Positions 7,863 through 17,059 of a DNA stretch of 64,000 bases are shown here, in pieces. Numbering within the stretch: position 1 is the first letter of the stretch; each line of letters opens with the position of its first letter. Both the position numbers and the translations under genes were made by a program. Where the stretch lies: the NCBI GenBank assembly GCA_001544655.2, contig FCOD02000009.1, positions 124,001-188,000 on the forward strand. Direction: 5' to 3'. Under the pieces are notes generated by a model. It did no database searches. It saw nothing but the letters and a program-made list of their open reading frames with translations, and had not been told where the DNA came from. Source of the DNA: Caballeronia turbans. GTDB taxonomy: Bacteria; Pseudomonadota; Gammaproteobacteria; Burkholderiales; Burkholderiaceae.

Positions 7863-9221
7863 CTACTTGCGCAGCGGCCTCAATCCCGCCCGGACTTCCT
7901 CGGCGAACAAGTCCGGCTGTTCCCACGCGGCGAAGTGTCCACCCTTGTCGAGCCGGTTGTACCAGATGAGGTTGTGATAGGCGCGTTCCGTCCAGCTCCG
8001 CGGCGCCTGATAGTTCTCGCGCGGAAAGACGCTCACGGCAGCGGGCACCGACACATCCGCCGCGGCAGTGAAGTTGATGTGCGACTCCCAATAGAACCGC
8101 GCAGCGGAGATTCCTGTGTTGGTCAGCCAGTAGAGCGTGATGTCGTCGAGGACGTCATCGCGCGTCATCGCTCCGGACGATTCACCGTTGATCGCGCGCC
8201 CATAGACGGCGGACGTCAGCGCCGCCGCCGGCTGTGTGTACCCGTCGCCGTGATCGAGCAGCCATCCCGCGAGGCCAATGGGCGAATCCGACAATCCATA
8301 AAGCGTTTGCGGACGTGTACCTTGTTCGAGCGCGTAGGCGCGCCGCTTCTTGGCGCCGCTGCTCAACTGTTCGTACGCGTGACGCTCGTCATCCGAGAGG
8401 CCGGCGGGCGCGGGATCGCCTGCGGCGAGCGCCTTGACGATGTCCGCGGGCACCGTCGCCGGAAAATTCACATGGATGCCGAGCAACTCGGGCGGCGCCT
8501 GTTTGCCCATCACGTTCGCGACGACACCGCCCAGATCGCCACCCTGCGCCGCGAACTTGTCGTATCCCAGCCGTTTCATGAGCGTCACCCAGGCGCGCGC
8601 GGTCCGTTCGGGGCCCCAGCCGGTTTGCGTCGGCTTGCCCGAGAATCCATAGCCGGGCAAAGAAGGAATGACGAGATGAAAGGCATCCGATGCACTCGCG
8701 CCGTGAGCCACAGGGTTGGTCAACGGATCGATGATCTTGAACTGCTCGATGACCGAACCGGGCCAGCCGTGCGTGACGATCAGCGGCATGGCGTTCTCAT
8801 GCTTCGAGCGAACGTGGATGAAGTGAATGTCCAGTCCATCGATTTCGGTCACGAAGTTGGGGTACGCGTTGATTCGCGCCTCGCACCTGCGCCAGTCGTA
8901 ATCCGTCGACCAGTGACGCGCGAGTTCCTGCATCAATGCGAGCGGCACGCCTTGCGAGTCGTCGGAGACCGTCTCGCGTTCCGGCCAGCGTGCCGACCGG
9001 ATGCGTCGGCGCAAATCGGTGAGATGCGCTTCGGGCACGTGCACGCGAAGTGGGCGAATCGCTTCCTTGTCGTCGGTCGCTGAACTTCCGAGTGAAGTGA
9101 TTGATGAAGTGGTCGAGGCAAAAGCGAGCTGACTCAGCGATGCGGCAGCAACGCCGGCGGCCGCGGCTTCCACGAAACGACGGCGCGCGGGTGACTGGGG
9201 GAGGCTTGTGTTATCCGACAT
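7863..9221 (-). CDS. Exported epoxide hydrolase, alpha/beta-hydrolase fold
   Basis: This 452-residue protein contains an epoxide hydrolase N-terminal (EHN) domain after a leader. The leader has a twin-arginine-like patch, SPARRRFVEAAAAG, followed by a hydrophobic Ala-rich stretch, so Tat export to the periplasm is likely. The EHN segment begins IRPLRVHVPEAHLTDLRRRI. The oxyanion motif is HGWPGS, the nucleophilic Asp is in AQGGDLGG, and the general-base His is in DKGGHFAAWEQP. Tyr residues of the lid that polarise the epoxide cannot be assigned with certainty. It would open an epoxide to a diol. It stands alone on the minus strand, convergent with iclR, and the physiological substrate is unknown. 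Confidence 0.85.
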   Translation of the reverse strand: MSDNTSLPQSPARRRFVEAAAAGVAAASLSQLAFASTTSSITSLGSSATDDKEAIRPLRVHVPEAHLTDLRRRIRSARWPERETVSDDSQGVPLALMQELARHWSTDYDWRRCEARINAYPNFVTEIDGLDIHFIHVRSKHENAMPLIVTHGWPGSVIEQFKIIDPLTNPVAHGASASDAFHLVIPSLPGYGFSGKPTQTGWGPERTARAWVTLMKRLGYDKFAAQGGDLGGVVANVMGKQAPPELLGIHVNFPATVPADIVKALAAGDPAPAGLSDDERHAYEQLSSGAKKRRAYALEQGTRPQTLYGLSDSPIGLAGWLLDHGDGYTQPAAALTSAVYGRAINGESSGAMTRDDVLDDITLYWLTNTGISAARFYWESHINFTAAADVSVPAAVSVFPRENYQAPRSWTERAYHNLIWYNRLDKGGHFAAWEQPDLFAEEVRAGLRPLRK

Positions 9222-9372
9222 GAGAACTCCTGGAGAAAGATAGGCGCTGCGCCTTCAGCGGCAAAAGTGACTTCGCGTGTGTCGCGAGCGCCCGCACCGT
9301 GTGTCCGTTCGCAAGCAGCAGGGCTGTGAGACTCCAGCCGATGCTGCGCCGCGGCGCCTGCAGCACCCGTTA

Positions 9373-9627
9373 CGGGAGGACGGTCGTGCCCTCTTCCCGG
9401 CGACGCTCAAGGGCGCGCGCGATGAGCGTATTGAAGCCTGCGAACGTATCCCGCACGTGTCGAAAACGAGGCGTTGTGTATGCGTCCTTATCCGTCTGCG
9501 CAGGGGACACGTTGCGATACAAGGCGGGGCGATCGAGCAGGGCCTCCCTGTTCAGCGCGCGAAGCTCGGCACTCCAATTGCTGACTGGGAGGACAGATGA
9601 ATCGGCATCGAGCCGATCATCAACATC
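9373..9627 (-). pseudogene. Open frame without a usable start, possible small-gene remnant
   Basis: On the minus strand an 85-codon frame ending in TAA (9370-9372) reads like a natural protein: it contains LRALNREALLDRPALYRN, a segment DAYTTPRFRHVRDTF and a basic amphipathic end (LIARALERRREEGTTVLP). It has no ATG. The first possible starts are TTG or GTG codons well inside the frame, which leave only about 50 residues. It may be a decayed gene or a short gene with a rare start. It covers most of the otherwise empty 421-bp gap 9222-9643. Confidence 0.3.
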
Positions 9628-9643
9628 TTATTAGGAGCGCGTC

Positions 9644-9835
9644 ATGAGCACGTCTGCACAGAATCCCGAGCAGGAAAAGCCCGAAGGTGGCGATGAAACC
9701 TTTACCACCGATGTCTCCGAGACCGACGATGAAGGCACGACGATACGCGAGGCCGAAGTGCGCGAGGGCGATCTGACGGAAACGAAGCCGGGCGAGGGCC
9801 CGACCACCCGCGAGAGCGGTGACGCCGGCGTTTGA
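9644..9835 (+). CDS. Small acidic hypothetical protein
   Basis: This 63-residue protein is rich in Glu, Asp, Thr and Gly, with no hydrophobic core, signal peptide or membrane segment. It is probably unstructured. The start is well supported by TTAGGAGC nine bases before ATG 9644. Sequence such as VREGDLTETKPGEGPTTRE resembles short, stress-associated, low-complexity proteins common in Burkholderiaceae, but no function is known. It converges with the DUF1264 gene. Confidence 0.6.
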   Translation: MSTSAQNPEQEKPEGGDETFTTDVSETDDEGTTIREAEVREGDLTETKPGEGPTTRESGDAGV

Positions 9836-9848
9836 GCACGCGCTTCGC

Positions 9849-10622
9849 TTATCGCCGTGGATCGAACGGCACTTCCTCCAGCCTCGTCTGGAGCGAGGTG
9901 CCGGATTCCCACGCGTTCGCGCCCGGCGCGATATCCCCCACGGGAATGTCGTAGCGTTTGCGTTTTCTGTTCTCGTGCGACACCTTGAGGCGCTTGTCGC
10001 GCGCGGCGACGGCCGCTTCGTCGACCTGTCCGTCCTGCGTGAAACCCATCATGAGTTGCGGCGCGCCGTAGGGGAAATCGTCCCGGTCGATCTGCCAGTT
10101 GTGGAACGTCTTGCCGTATGTAGTGACGAGGTCCTTGAAATACGCACGTTCGGCCAGTTCAGGAATGCCTGGCGCCACGAGGACGCCCGACTTCACCTCG
10201 TAGTGGTGGCTGTGCCACAGCCGCTTCTCTTCCTCGGGGAGCTGCAGAAAGCGCTCTTCCGGAATGATGTATTCGATGCCGATGAGCCGCGCGCACGGTG
10301 CGTTCGAATCGAAGATCACGCACTGATGCAGATCGTGACGCAGATGAATGCAGAAGTGATGCGCTTCCACCTGCCGGCCCATGTCGTCGGCGTAGAAGTG
10401 AAATCCGTTCAGCCATGTACTCATCGCCCGAAGCGGATACTTCGGCTGCATGATGCCGGCAGCGAAGTCCAGCGCGCGATGTTTGGCCGAATGACCGGCG
10501 CCCACGCTCATGACAGCGGCCGCCCGACGCGCGATCAACGCGGCGGCAGCGGCGGCCAGACCGGTGATCAGGCCGGCGGCGAACGGCGTAAAGCTGTCGG
10601 TTTCCTCGGGTCGATAGCTCAT
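9849..10622 (-). CDS. DUF1264 (oil-body-associated-like) protein
   Basis: This 257-residue protein has an N-terminal hydrophobic Ala/Gly-rich helix (about residues 15-40) that could anchor it to a membrane or lipid body. The DUF1264 core follows, with conserved GRQVEAHHFCIHL, CVIFDSN, LIGIEYIIPEERF, LWHSHHYEVKSG and YGKTFHNWQ. Plant members (OBAP) sit on oil bodies. Bacterial members have no established biochemical role. The several conserved His residues suggest metal or ligand binding (inference). It lies downstream of etfA on the same strand with a 130-bp gap. Confidence 0.78.
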   Translation of the reverse strand: MSYRPEETDSFTPFAAGLITGLAAAAAALIARRAAAVMSVGAGHSAKHRALDFAAGIMQPKYPLRAMSTWLNGFHFYADDMGRQVEAHHFCIHLRHDLHQCVIFDSNAPCARLIGIEYIIPEERFLQLPEEEKRLWHSHHYEVKSGVLVAPGIPELAERAYFKDLVTTYGKTFHNWQIDRDDFPYGAPQLMMGFTQDGQVDEAAVAARDKRLKVSHENRKRKRYDIPVGDIAPGANAWESGTSLQTRLEEVPFDPRR

Positions 10623-10752
10623 GATCGCGCCCCCATGGAATCAGTGTCATTCGGCCAGCAATCGTCGTTCCATGCGCGCTTCGACAAAGTCGTCGAAGCG
10701 CGACCATGCCGAAGCGAAGCTCGCGCAATCGGCCATGACGGTTGGCGGTTTT

Positions 10753-11682
10753 CTACAACGCCTGCGTGAGCTGCGGTATCGCTTCGAACAAGTCGCCGAC
10801 CAGTCCGTAATCCGCGACACTAAAAATGGGCGCTTCAGCATCCTTGTTGACGGCAACGATGACCTTCGAGTCCTTCATGCCAGCCAGATGCTGAATCGCG
10901 CCCGAGATGCCGACCGCGACATACAACTGCGGCGCGACGATCTTTCCGGTCTGTCCGACCTGCCAGTCGTTCGGTGCGAAGCCCGAATCGACGGCCGCCC
11001 GCGAAGCCCCCACCGCCGCCCCGAGCTTTTGCGCAAGCGAATCGAGAAGCGCGAAATTTTCCGCACTGCCCATACCGCGGCCGCCCGACACGACGATGCG
11101 CGCCGACGTGAGCTCGGGCCGCTCGCTCACCGGGACCTCGCGGCGCACGAAACGCGCACGCTGCGTCCCTGCAACAGCCGCCTTCGTGTCGACAGGCGCC
11201 GGCGCACTCGCCGAAGGTGCGGCATCGAAGGCAGTGGTTCGAATCGTCAAGACCTTGATCGCGTCATCGCATCGCACGGTGGCGATCGCATTGCCAGCAT
11301 AGATCGGGCGGTCGAACGTATCGGCATCGTGAATGGCGATCACATCGGAAATCTGCGACGCATCGAGATTCGCGGCCACGCGCGGCGCGACGTTCTTCCC
11401 CGCCGCCGTGGCCGGAAAAAGCACATGCGTGTAGGACGTCGCAAGCATCAGCACCTGTGCTGCGATGTTTTCCGCGAGACCGTCCGCAAGATGCGGCGCA
11501 TCCACGAGAACGACACGGTCCACGCCTTCGATGATGCGCGCGGCATCCGCCGCACCGCGCGCATCGTGACCTGCAACCAGCACGTGCACACCGTTGTTCA
11601 ACTGGCGCGCCGCGCTGATGGTATTGAGCGTGGCCGCCTTGAGCCGCGCGCCTTCGTGGTCGGCAATGACGAGAGTGGTCAT
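10753..11682 (-). CDS. etfA: Electron transfer flavoprotein subunit alpha
   Basis: This 309-residue EtfA binds FAD with EtfB and carries electrons from flavin dehydrogenases to ETF:ubiquinone oxidoreductase. The C-terminal FAD domain shows [14 protein letters not shown], a loop with [25 protein letters not shown], the [22 protein letters not shown] segment (split by conserved contacts) and [20 protein letters not shown]. It directly abuts etfB with no gap. The pair sits at the end of an operon with a sarcosine-oxidase-like flavoprotein, so it probably accepts electrons from amine demethylation as well as from general dehydrogenases. Confidence 0.95.
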   Translation of the reverse strand: MTTLVIADHEGARLKAATLNTISAARQLNNGVHVLVAGHDARGAADAARIIEGVDRVVLVDAPHLADGLAENIAAQVLMLATSYTHVLFPATAAGKNVAPRVAANLDASQISDVIAIHDADTFDRPIYAGNAIATVRCDDAIKVLTIRTTAFDAAPSASAPAPVDTKAAVAGTQRARFVRREVPVSERPELTSARIVVSGGRGMGSAENFALLDSLAQKLGAAVGASRAAVDSGFAPNDWQVGQTGKIVAPQLYVAVGISGAIQHLAGMKDSKVIVAVNKDAEAPIFSVADYGLVGDLFEAIPQLTQAL

Positions 11683-12432
11683 TCAGATTACCTTCGCTTC
11701 ATTCTTGAGCTTGTCGATCAACGCCGCGACGTCGTTCACGCGGCCCCCCGCCTTGCGCGCCGCCGGCTCGACGACCTTGAGCGTCTTCAGGCGTGCAGAA
11801 GCATCGACGCCCAGATCCGCAGGGCTCCATGTCTCGATCGGCTTCTTCTTCGCCTTCATGATGCTGGGCAGCGTGACGTAGCGCGGCTCGTTCAGGCGCA
11901 AATCCGTCGTGACGATGGCAGGCAACGTAAGCTCGAGGACTTCGAGACCGCCATCCACTTCACGCGTGACCGTGGCGGTATTCGCGCCGATCCGGATGTT
12001 GCTGGCGAATGTCGCCTGCGGCCAGTCGAGCAACGCAGCGAGCAGTTGGCCCGTCTGGCCCGCATCGTCGTCGATGGCCTGCTTGCCGAGAATCACCAGT
12101 TGCGGCTGTTCACGTTCGACAGCCGCCTTCAGCAACTTGGCGACCGCGAGAGGCTGCAATTCGACGTCCGTCAGGATGTGGACGCCGCGATCCGCACCGA
12201 TGGCAAGCGCCGTGCGCAGCGTCTCCGTGCTCTGCGCCGGACCGCATGTCACCGCGATAACCTCGCTGGCGTGACCGCCTTCCTTCAGGCGCGTGGCCGC
12301 TTCGACGGCGATCTCGTCGAACGGATTCATCGACATCTTCACGTTGCTCGTCTCGACACCGCTCTGATCCGCTTTCACGCGGACGTTCACGTTGTAGTCG
12401 ACGACACGCTTCACTGCGGCCATGATCTTCAT
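11683..12432 (-). CDS. etfB: Electron transfer flavoprotein subunit beta
   Basis: This 249-residue EtfB begins [17 protein letters not shown], the usual N-terminus, which fixes the start at ATG 12432 rather than the longer open frame. It carries [18 protein letters not shown], the EtfB signature around [18 protein letters not shown], and the C-terminal KKKPIETW segment that contacts dehydrogenase partners. An AGGGAA ribosome site is present. It forms the heterodimer with EtfA and binds AMP. It follows hutD by 23 bp in the operon. Confidence 0.95.
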   Translation of the reverse strand: MKIMAAVKRVVDYNVNVRVKADQSGVETSNVKMSMNPFDEIAVEAATRLKEGGHASEVIAVTCGPAQSTETLRTALAIGADRGVHILTDVELQPLAVAKLLKAAVEREQPQLVILGKQAIDDDAGQTGQLLAALLDWPQATFASNIRIGANTATVTREVDGGLEVLELTLPAIVTTDLRLNEPRYVTLPSIMKAKKKPIETWSPADLGVDASARLKTLKVVEPAARKAGGRVNDVAALIDKLKNEAKVI

Positions 12433-12455
12433 GGTTGCGTTCCCTGGTTCGAATC

Positions 12456-13052
12456 TCAAGAGCGAGGGTCAATGAACTCGATGACGACGAGCGCAGCCTG
12501 CGAGCCGCGATGCGGCGCGAGATGAAGCGGCGGTCCTCGTTCGCCGCGCAATAAGACATGCGCGGCATCGAGCGTGGCCTCGAAGCCTTCGACGGCGAAC
12601 GTGCATTCCGCCTCGATCGTCAACGCGACTACGAAGCATCCCGATGGCACGGTCATCGTTTCAGTCAGCGGCCGGATACTCGCGCGACAGACGCCACGCG
12701 CAGCCATCGCATTGAGGGCGAGCACCGGTCCATCGTGCAAGGTGGCGTCCCATGCCGCATCGCCGTCGTAATCCGCGACGGCTCCGCTGCTCAGGCGACA
12801 TTGCACATCTCCATGGCGTAGCGTGACGCCCGCGCCTTGCATGACGAGCGACAAACGCGTCATGCCCGCAAAGCGCGAATAAGGCCCGTCACGCACGACC
12901 GTTGCGAGGCTGATGCGCCACGCGCCATCCTGGTCGTAAGCGAGGGGCCGCGTCGTTCCGCCGCCGTTGCGCCAGGGCTGCGTCTCGAACGACGTCAACG
13001 CCCGGACTTCGATGCCGTCCGGCACGCGCGCTTCAGGACACTGCGCCGACAC
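12456..13052 (-). CDS. hutD: HutD/Ves family protein
   Basis: This is a 198-residue cupin-like protein with the HutD/Ves signature [13 protein letters not shown] followed by WRISLATV and the beta-barrel core. HutD is found in histidine utilisation clusters, where it has been proposed to bind formiminoglutamate and limit pathway flux; no enzymatic activity is firmly established. Here it overlaps the preceding flavoprotein gene by 20 bp and precedes etfB. The hutH, hutU and hutI genes are not in the window, so a role in N-methylated amine catabolism is equally possible. Confidence 0.8.
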   Translation of the reverse strand: MSAQCPEARVPDGIEVRALTSFETQPWRNGGGTTRPLAYDQDGAWRISLATVVRDGPYSRFAGMTRLSLVMQGAGVTLRHGDVQCRLSSGAVADYDGDAAWDATLHDGPVLALNAMAARGVCRASIRPLTETMTVPSGCFVVALTIEAECTFAVEGFEATLDAAHVLLRGERGPPLHLAPHRGSQAALVVIEFIDPRS

Positions 13053-14220
13053 CGTATTTCCCGGTCAGCAATGCGCCGGTCGCAAAACGTTCGACGGAAT
13101 ACGGCGCGAGCGATACATCGGTGTGCAAGCCGAGCGCGGCCTGCGCCAGCACCTTGCCCACGGTGGGCGACAGCTTGAAGCCGTGGCCTGAAAAACCGTA
13201 GCCGACCACGAGCCCTTCGATACCCGGCAACGCGCCGAGCACGGGGTTCCAGTCGGGCGTGACGTCATACACACCCGTCCACGACGATGCGATGCCCGCC
13301 GCCTCATACGCCGGAAAGCGCTCGGCGACCTGCGCGCCGACTTCGACGACATAGTCCATCGGGATATCGCCTTGTTCGGTGTCGGCGGTGTCGAGCTTTT
13401 CGCCGGCAGTGCCTTCGCTCACCAGCATCTGATTGCCGCCGTAGCTGCGGTAATACAGCATGCCCCTCGATGCGAGGTCCTTGAACACCGGCATCGCGTA
13501 TGTGTAGGCCGCGCCTTCGCATTCGAGGGCGAGCACCGCATGACGCTCGGGCGAGACCGGCAGCGACTTGCCCGTCCAGCCTGCGAGTTCGGGCGTCCAG
13601 ATGTTCTGTGTGCTGATGACCGTCGACGCCGCGAAATCGCCCACGCTCGTCGATACGCCGCGCACCTTGCCGTGCTCGATCAGCAGCCGGTTCACCGTAA
13701 CGTTTTCGCGGATCGTCACGCCGCCGCGTCGCGCGGCGCGCGCGAAACTCGTCGCGGTGAGATAGGCGTCCGCGAAGCCGGCCTCGGGTTCGAAGCCGAT
13801 CAGCGCGGCATCGTAAAAGCGTGCAATCGGCATGAGTTCGTGCGCCTGCTGCGCACTCAGCAATTCAAGCGGAATGCCTTGCTGTCTCTGCTGTTCGAGC
13901 GATGCGCGCAACGGCTCGACCTTGTCGCCCTCGGCCGCGACAATCATATAACCGCTTTTCACGAGGCCGCACGATGCTTCGTCGTCGCCGAGATAGGCCG
14001 CGAAGTCATTGAACACCGCCCATGACTTGCGCGCCAGTTCGACGTTTTCCTTCACGGAATAATGCGTGCGCAGAATGCCCGACGATTGCGACGTCGTGCC
14101 CGCGCCGATGGTCGCGCGATCCAGCACGAGCACGCTTTTCGCGCCCAGCTTCTGAAGATGGAACGCGACGGAACTGCCGATCACGCCGGCCCCGATCACC
14201 ACCACGTCATAGGTATTCAC
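13033..14220 (-). CDS. FAD-dependent amine oxidoreductase (DAO, sarcosine oxidase beta-like)
   Basis: This 395-residue flavoprotein has the dinucleotide-binding motif VVIGAGVIGSSVAFHL at the N-terminus, the second FAD contact GTTSQSSGILR and a C-terminal GYGFSGHGFKLSPTVG signature of the DAO/SoxB superfamily. Such enzymes oxidise N-methyl or secondary amines to imines, which release formaldehyde. It is the first gene of the dao-hutD-etfB-etfA block, and ETF could be its electron acceptor. The promoter may be the upstream ABC operon, whose last gene ends 115 bp away. The substrate is not identifiable from sequence. Confidence 0.85.
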   Translation of the reverse strand: MNTYDVVVIGAGVIGSSVAFHLQKLGAKSVLVLDRATIGAGTTSQSSGILRTHYSVKENVELARKSWAVFNDFAAYLGDDEASCGLVKSGYMIVAAEGDKVEPLRASLEQQRQQGIPLELLSAQQAHELMPIARFYDAALIGFEPEAGFADAYLTATSFARAARRGGVTIRENVTVNRLLIEHGKVRGVSTSVGDFAASTVISTQNIWTPELAGWTGKSLPVSPERHAVLALECEGAAYTYAMPVFKDLASRGMLYYRSYGGNQMLVSEGTAGEKLDTADTEQGDIPMDYVVEVGAQVAERFPAYEAAGIASSWTGVYDVTPDWNPVLGALPGIEGLVVGYGFSGHGFKLSPTVGKVLAQAALGLHTDVSLAPYSVERFATGALLTGKYGVGAVS

Positions 14221-14335
14221 TGTTGCGCTTCCTTTCTCATGCGGATCATGGACGCAGTGTGCCGCGCCAGTTGCACTTCGCCCTCGTCATAAGAGAAACC
14301 GATGCTGAGCAGAAGCAGCGATGCATACCGCGGAT

Positions 14336-15121
14336 TCACGCGGCGCCTTCGAGGCCCTTCATGACTTCGGCCTGCACGGTTTCCCAGATCGACTTCTTCA
14401 TCTCCAGATACGCAGGCGAAAGCTGCACTTCGGCCGTGCGCGGCAACGGCAAATCGTTGCGGATATCCTGCACGATGCGTCCCGGCTTCGCGCCCATCAC
14501 GATCATGCGCGTGGAGAGCATCAGTGCCTCGTCGATGGAATGCGTGATGAAGACGATGGTCTTGCCGCTCTTTTCATAGAGCGAAAGCAGTTGTTCCTGA
14601 AGCACTTGCCGCGTCATGGCATCGAGCGCGGCGAAAGGCTCGTCGAGCAGCATCACGTCCGGGTCGTTGGCGAGCACACGCGCGATCGACACGCGCTGCT
14701 TCATGCCGCCCGACAACTTGCCGGGATAGCTGTCCTCGAAGCCCTTCAGACCCACCGCTTCGATATGACGCCGCGCCGCCTCGCGCCTTTGCGCCTTGCC
14801 CATGCCGCGCATCTTCAGGCCGAACGCGACGTTCTCGCTCACCGTTTTCCACGGAAACAGCGCGTACTGCTGGAACACCATGCCGCATGCCGGCTCGACA
14901 TCCTTCACGACCTTGTTGTTGACGAGCACGCGGCCCTGCGTCGGCTGCTCGAAGCCGGAGATCATGTTGAGCATCGTCGATTTGCCGCAGCCCGATGCGC
15001 CGAGCAGCACGAGAAACTCGCCTTTTGCGATGTCGAGATCGACCTCCCTCAGTACCTGCAACGGGCCGTAGCTCTTCGCGACGCCTTCGAGCCGGATCAT
15101 CGGATGGTTCATCGTTGCCAT
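14336..15121 (-). CDS. ABC transporter ATPase, SsuB/TauB/NitT type
   Basis: This is a 261-residue nucleotide-binding subunit of a nitrate/sulfonate/taurine-type importer. Walker A is GASGCGKSTML, the signature is LSGGMKQRVSIARVLA, Walker B is DVMLLDEPFAALD, and the switch His is in IVFITHSIDEA. The start is taken at ATG 15121, which has a CGGAG ribosome site. ATG 15112 overlaps the permease stop as ATGA and is the alternative. It energises uptake with the permease and binding protein upstream. The open reading frame extends much further upstream, but that part is out of frame with the permease and not coding. Confidence 0.9.
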   Translation of the reverse strand: MATMNHPMIRLEGVAKSYGPLQVLREVDLDIAKGEFLVLLGASGCGKSTMLNMISGFEQPTQGRVLVNNKVVKDVEPACGMVFQQYALFPWKTVSENVAFGLKMRGMGKAQRREAARRHIEAVGLKGFEDSYPGKLSGGMKQRVSIARVLANDPDVMLLDEPFAALDAMTRQVLQEQLLSLYEKSGKTIVFITHSIDEALMLSTRMIVMGAKPGRIVQDIRNDLPLPRTAEVQLSPAYLEMKKSIWETVQAEVMKGLEGAA

Positions 15122-15876
15122 GACAGCACTCCGCGTTCGATGAGCCGGAACACGGCATCCGTAACGAGCACCGTGATGCTGATGAGCACCATGCCGAGCA
15201 CGACGGTATCGGTCTGGAAGAACTCGCGTCCGTTCATGATCATGAAGCCGAGACCCTGTTGCGCGGCGACGAGTTCCGCCGAGATCACGCAGGTCCACGA
15301 GAGGCCGAGAATCACCTTCATGCCCGACAGAATCTGCGGGATGCAGCCGGGCAGAATGACTTCGAACATGACCTGCCAGCGATTCGCGCCGAGATTGCGC
15401 GCCGCACGGATGAAGATCGGATCGATGTTGCGCGTGGCGTCGATCACATACAGAAGCGCGGGCGCGAACGAGCCCATGAACACGATGCTGTACTTCTGCG
15501 TCTCGGTGATGCCGAACCACAGCAGCGACAGCGGAATCCAGCTCATCGACGGCAGCGGGCGCAGAAACGACAGCAGCGGATCGAATACCGCCCGCGCCAC
15601 GCGCGAGGTGCCGAGCATGATGCCGAGCGGAATCGAAACGACCGCGGCCGCGAAGAAGCCGACCATCACGCGACGTGTGGACGCGAGCACGTTGTCGAGC
15701 AGCGCATGCTGATTCCACATGCGGATGCCGCGCGCCAGCACCTGCGATGGCGCGGGCAGAAAGACCGCATCGACCAGCCCGGCACGGCATACGAGTTCCC
15801 ACAGCAGCAGGAAGCCGATCAGCGAGCACGCGCTCACGACGAGCAGGCCGCCCCTCCATTTGCGATTCGATGCCAT
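15109..15876 (-). CDS. ABC transporter permease, SsuC/TauC type
   Basis: This 255-residue membrane subunit has about six TM helices and the cytoplasmic EAA loop (IFIRAARNLGANRWQV followed by VILPGCIPQILSGM) that docks to the ATPase. The family transports sulfonates, nitrate or nitrogen-containing metabolites such as pyrimidine precursors. It starts 10 bp after the binding-protein stop, and its stop overlaps the ATPase start region. Confidence 0.9.
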   Translation of the reverse strand: MASNRKWRGGLLVVSACSLIGFLLLWELVCRAGLVDAVFLPAPSQVLARGIRMWNQHALLDNVLASTRRVMVGFFAAAVVSIPLGIMLGTSRVARAVFDPLLSFLRPLPSMSWIPLSLLWFGITETQKYSIVFMGSFAPALLYVIDATRNIDPIFIRAARNLGANRWQVMFEVILPGCIPQILSGMKVILGLSWTCVISAELVAAQQGLGFMIMNGREFFQTDTVVLGMVLISITVLVTDAVFRLIERGVLSWQR

Positions 15877-15886
15877 TCGTCGATGC

Positions 15887-16909
15887 TCACAGATAGCTTG
15901 CGTTGATCCAGTCCGCCACCTTCGGCGACTGATCGATCTGCTTGAGATCGACGAGCATGTCAGAGAGCTTCTGCACGCCGTCGACGAACGGTCCCGGCTT
16001 GCCGCCGCTGCCCACGAAGAGCGATTTTTGCTGCGCGTGCGAATACCACTGGGTCTGTTTGAGGACCGCCATCTGCTCGTCTTCCGAGAGATTCGTGAGC
16101 GTCATCAGGATGGGCGCGGCTTTCTCCGGATGCTGCGTCATCATGTCGTTGGCCTGCGCGATACCTTGCAGGAAAGCCTTCGGCACCTCGGGATGCGCGC
16201 TCGCGAACGCCGTGCGCACCAGCAGCACGTCCGGTCCCGGCGTCAGTTGATACTGCTTGTAGAGCGAGAACGACGAATCGTCGAGCAGGAGCTTCGTGTC
16301 GGGCAGCGCCTTGATGCGATCGAAGGTCGGCGTCCATGCGGCGGCGGCATCGATCTGATTGCCGCGGTATGCGGTGAGCAGTTCGTTCGCGGGCAGATTG
16401 ATGATGCTCACGTCCTTGCCGGGGTCCATGTTGGCCTGACGCAGCACGTCGAGCAGCAGCACGTGCGAACTCGACGCATACGTGACGCCGATCTTCTTGC
16501 CCTTCAGATCCGCGAGCGACTTCACGTTGCTGCGCACCAGCAGCCCTTCGGACTTGCCGAAGTTATTGGGCGTCGAGATCAGCTGGAACTGTTTTGCGCC
16601 GTTGGCCATCAGCGCGAGCGCCGAGACGACGCCCGTGCCCGCGATATCGATGTTGCCCGCCATCACCGCGCCCATGCGTGCCGACGAGGTCGAGAACGAT
16701 TGCCAGCGGCAGTCGATCCCGAGTTTCGTGAAGATATCGGTCTTCATCGCGACATACGCCGCGTAGTGGCCGAGCCATGCCGAACCGCCGTAATTGACGG
16801 CGGTCGCCGCGCGCGCGAGCGGCGCGAATGCCGTCGTGAAGCCCGCCGTGGCCGCTGCCGCGCCGATCCAGGAAGCCTGCTTCAGAAATGTACGGCGATT
16901 GCTTGTCAT
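15887..16909 (-). CDS. ABC substrate-binding protein, SsuA/NMT1 type, Tat-exported
   Basis: This is a 340-residue periplasmic binding protein. ATG 16909 gives MTSNRRTFLKQASWIGAAAA, a twin-arginine-like export signal ending near ARAATAVNYGGSAWLGHYA, so this start is preferred over the longer frame. The mature part has the SsuA/TauA/NMT1 layout, with the VAMKTDIF and LADLKGKKIGVTYASS segments. Such proteins bind sulfonates, nitrate or small N-heterocycles. It is the first gene of the importer, 150 bp downstream of the LysR gene, and a TCTGA-N5-TCAGA dyad lies between them. The ligand is unknown and may be a precursor or product of the amine pathway. Confidence 0.88.
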   Translation of the reverse strand: MTSNRRTFLKQASWIGAAAATAGFTTAFAPLARAATAVNYGGSAWLGHYAAYVAMKTDIFTKLGIDCRWQSFSTSSARMGAVMAGNIDIAGTGVVSALALMANGAKQFQLISTPNNFGKSEGLLVRSNVKSLADLKGKKIGVTYASSSHVLLLDVLRQANMDPGKDVSIINLPANELLTAYRGNQIDAAAAWTPTFDRIKALPDTKLLLDDSSFSLYKQYQLTPGPDVLLVRTAFASAHPEVPKAFLQGIAQANDMMTQHPEKAAPILMTLTNLSEDEQMAVLKQTQWYSHAQQKSLFVGSGGKPGPFVDGVQKLSDMLVDLKQIDQSPKVADWINASYL

Positions 16910-17012
16910 CGTTATGCCTGTCTGAATGAGAGGTGGAAAACGGCGGCGGCCTGCCCGCAAAGCCTGGTCTGCAATGGATGGTAGTGGCGAACGTGACGCG
17001 GCCATTAAGCCA

Positions 17013-17027
17013 TCTGACCAAATCAGA
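17013..17027. promoter_or_regulatory. Dyad with T-N11-A, candidate LysR box
   Basis: TCTGA-N5-TCAGA is a perfect dyad that contains the T-N11-A spacing of LysR-type recognition boxes. It lies 103 bp upstream of the SsuA-like start and just after the co-directional LysR gene, so it may be the activator site for the importer-dao-etf operon. Confidence 0.35.
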
Positions 17028-17059
17028 AACTCTTATGTTTTAAAGCAGTTTCGCTAATG

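Noticed and set aside
10621-12525. 634-codon plus-strand frame over etfAB
   Set aside because: Antisense shadow of two well-conserved genes with no recognisable domain.
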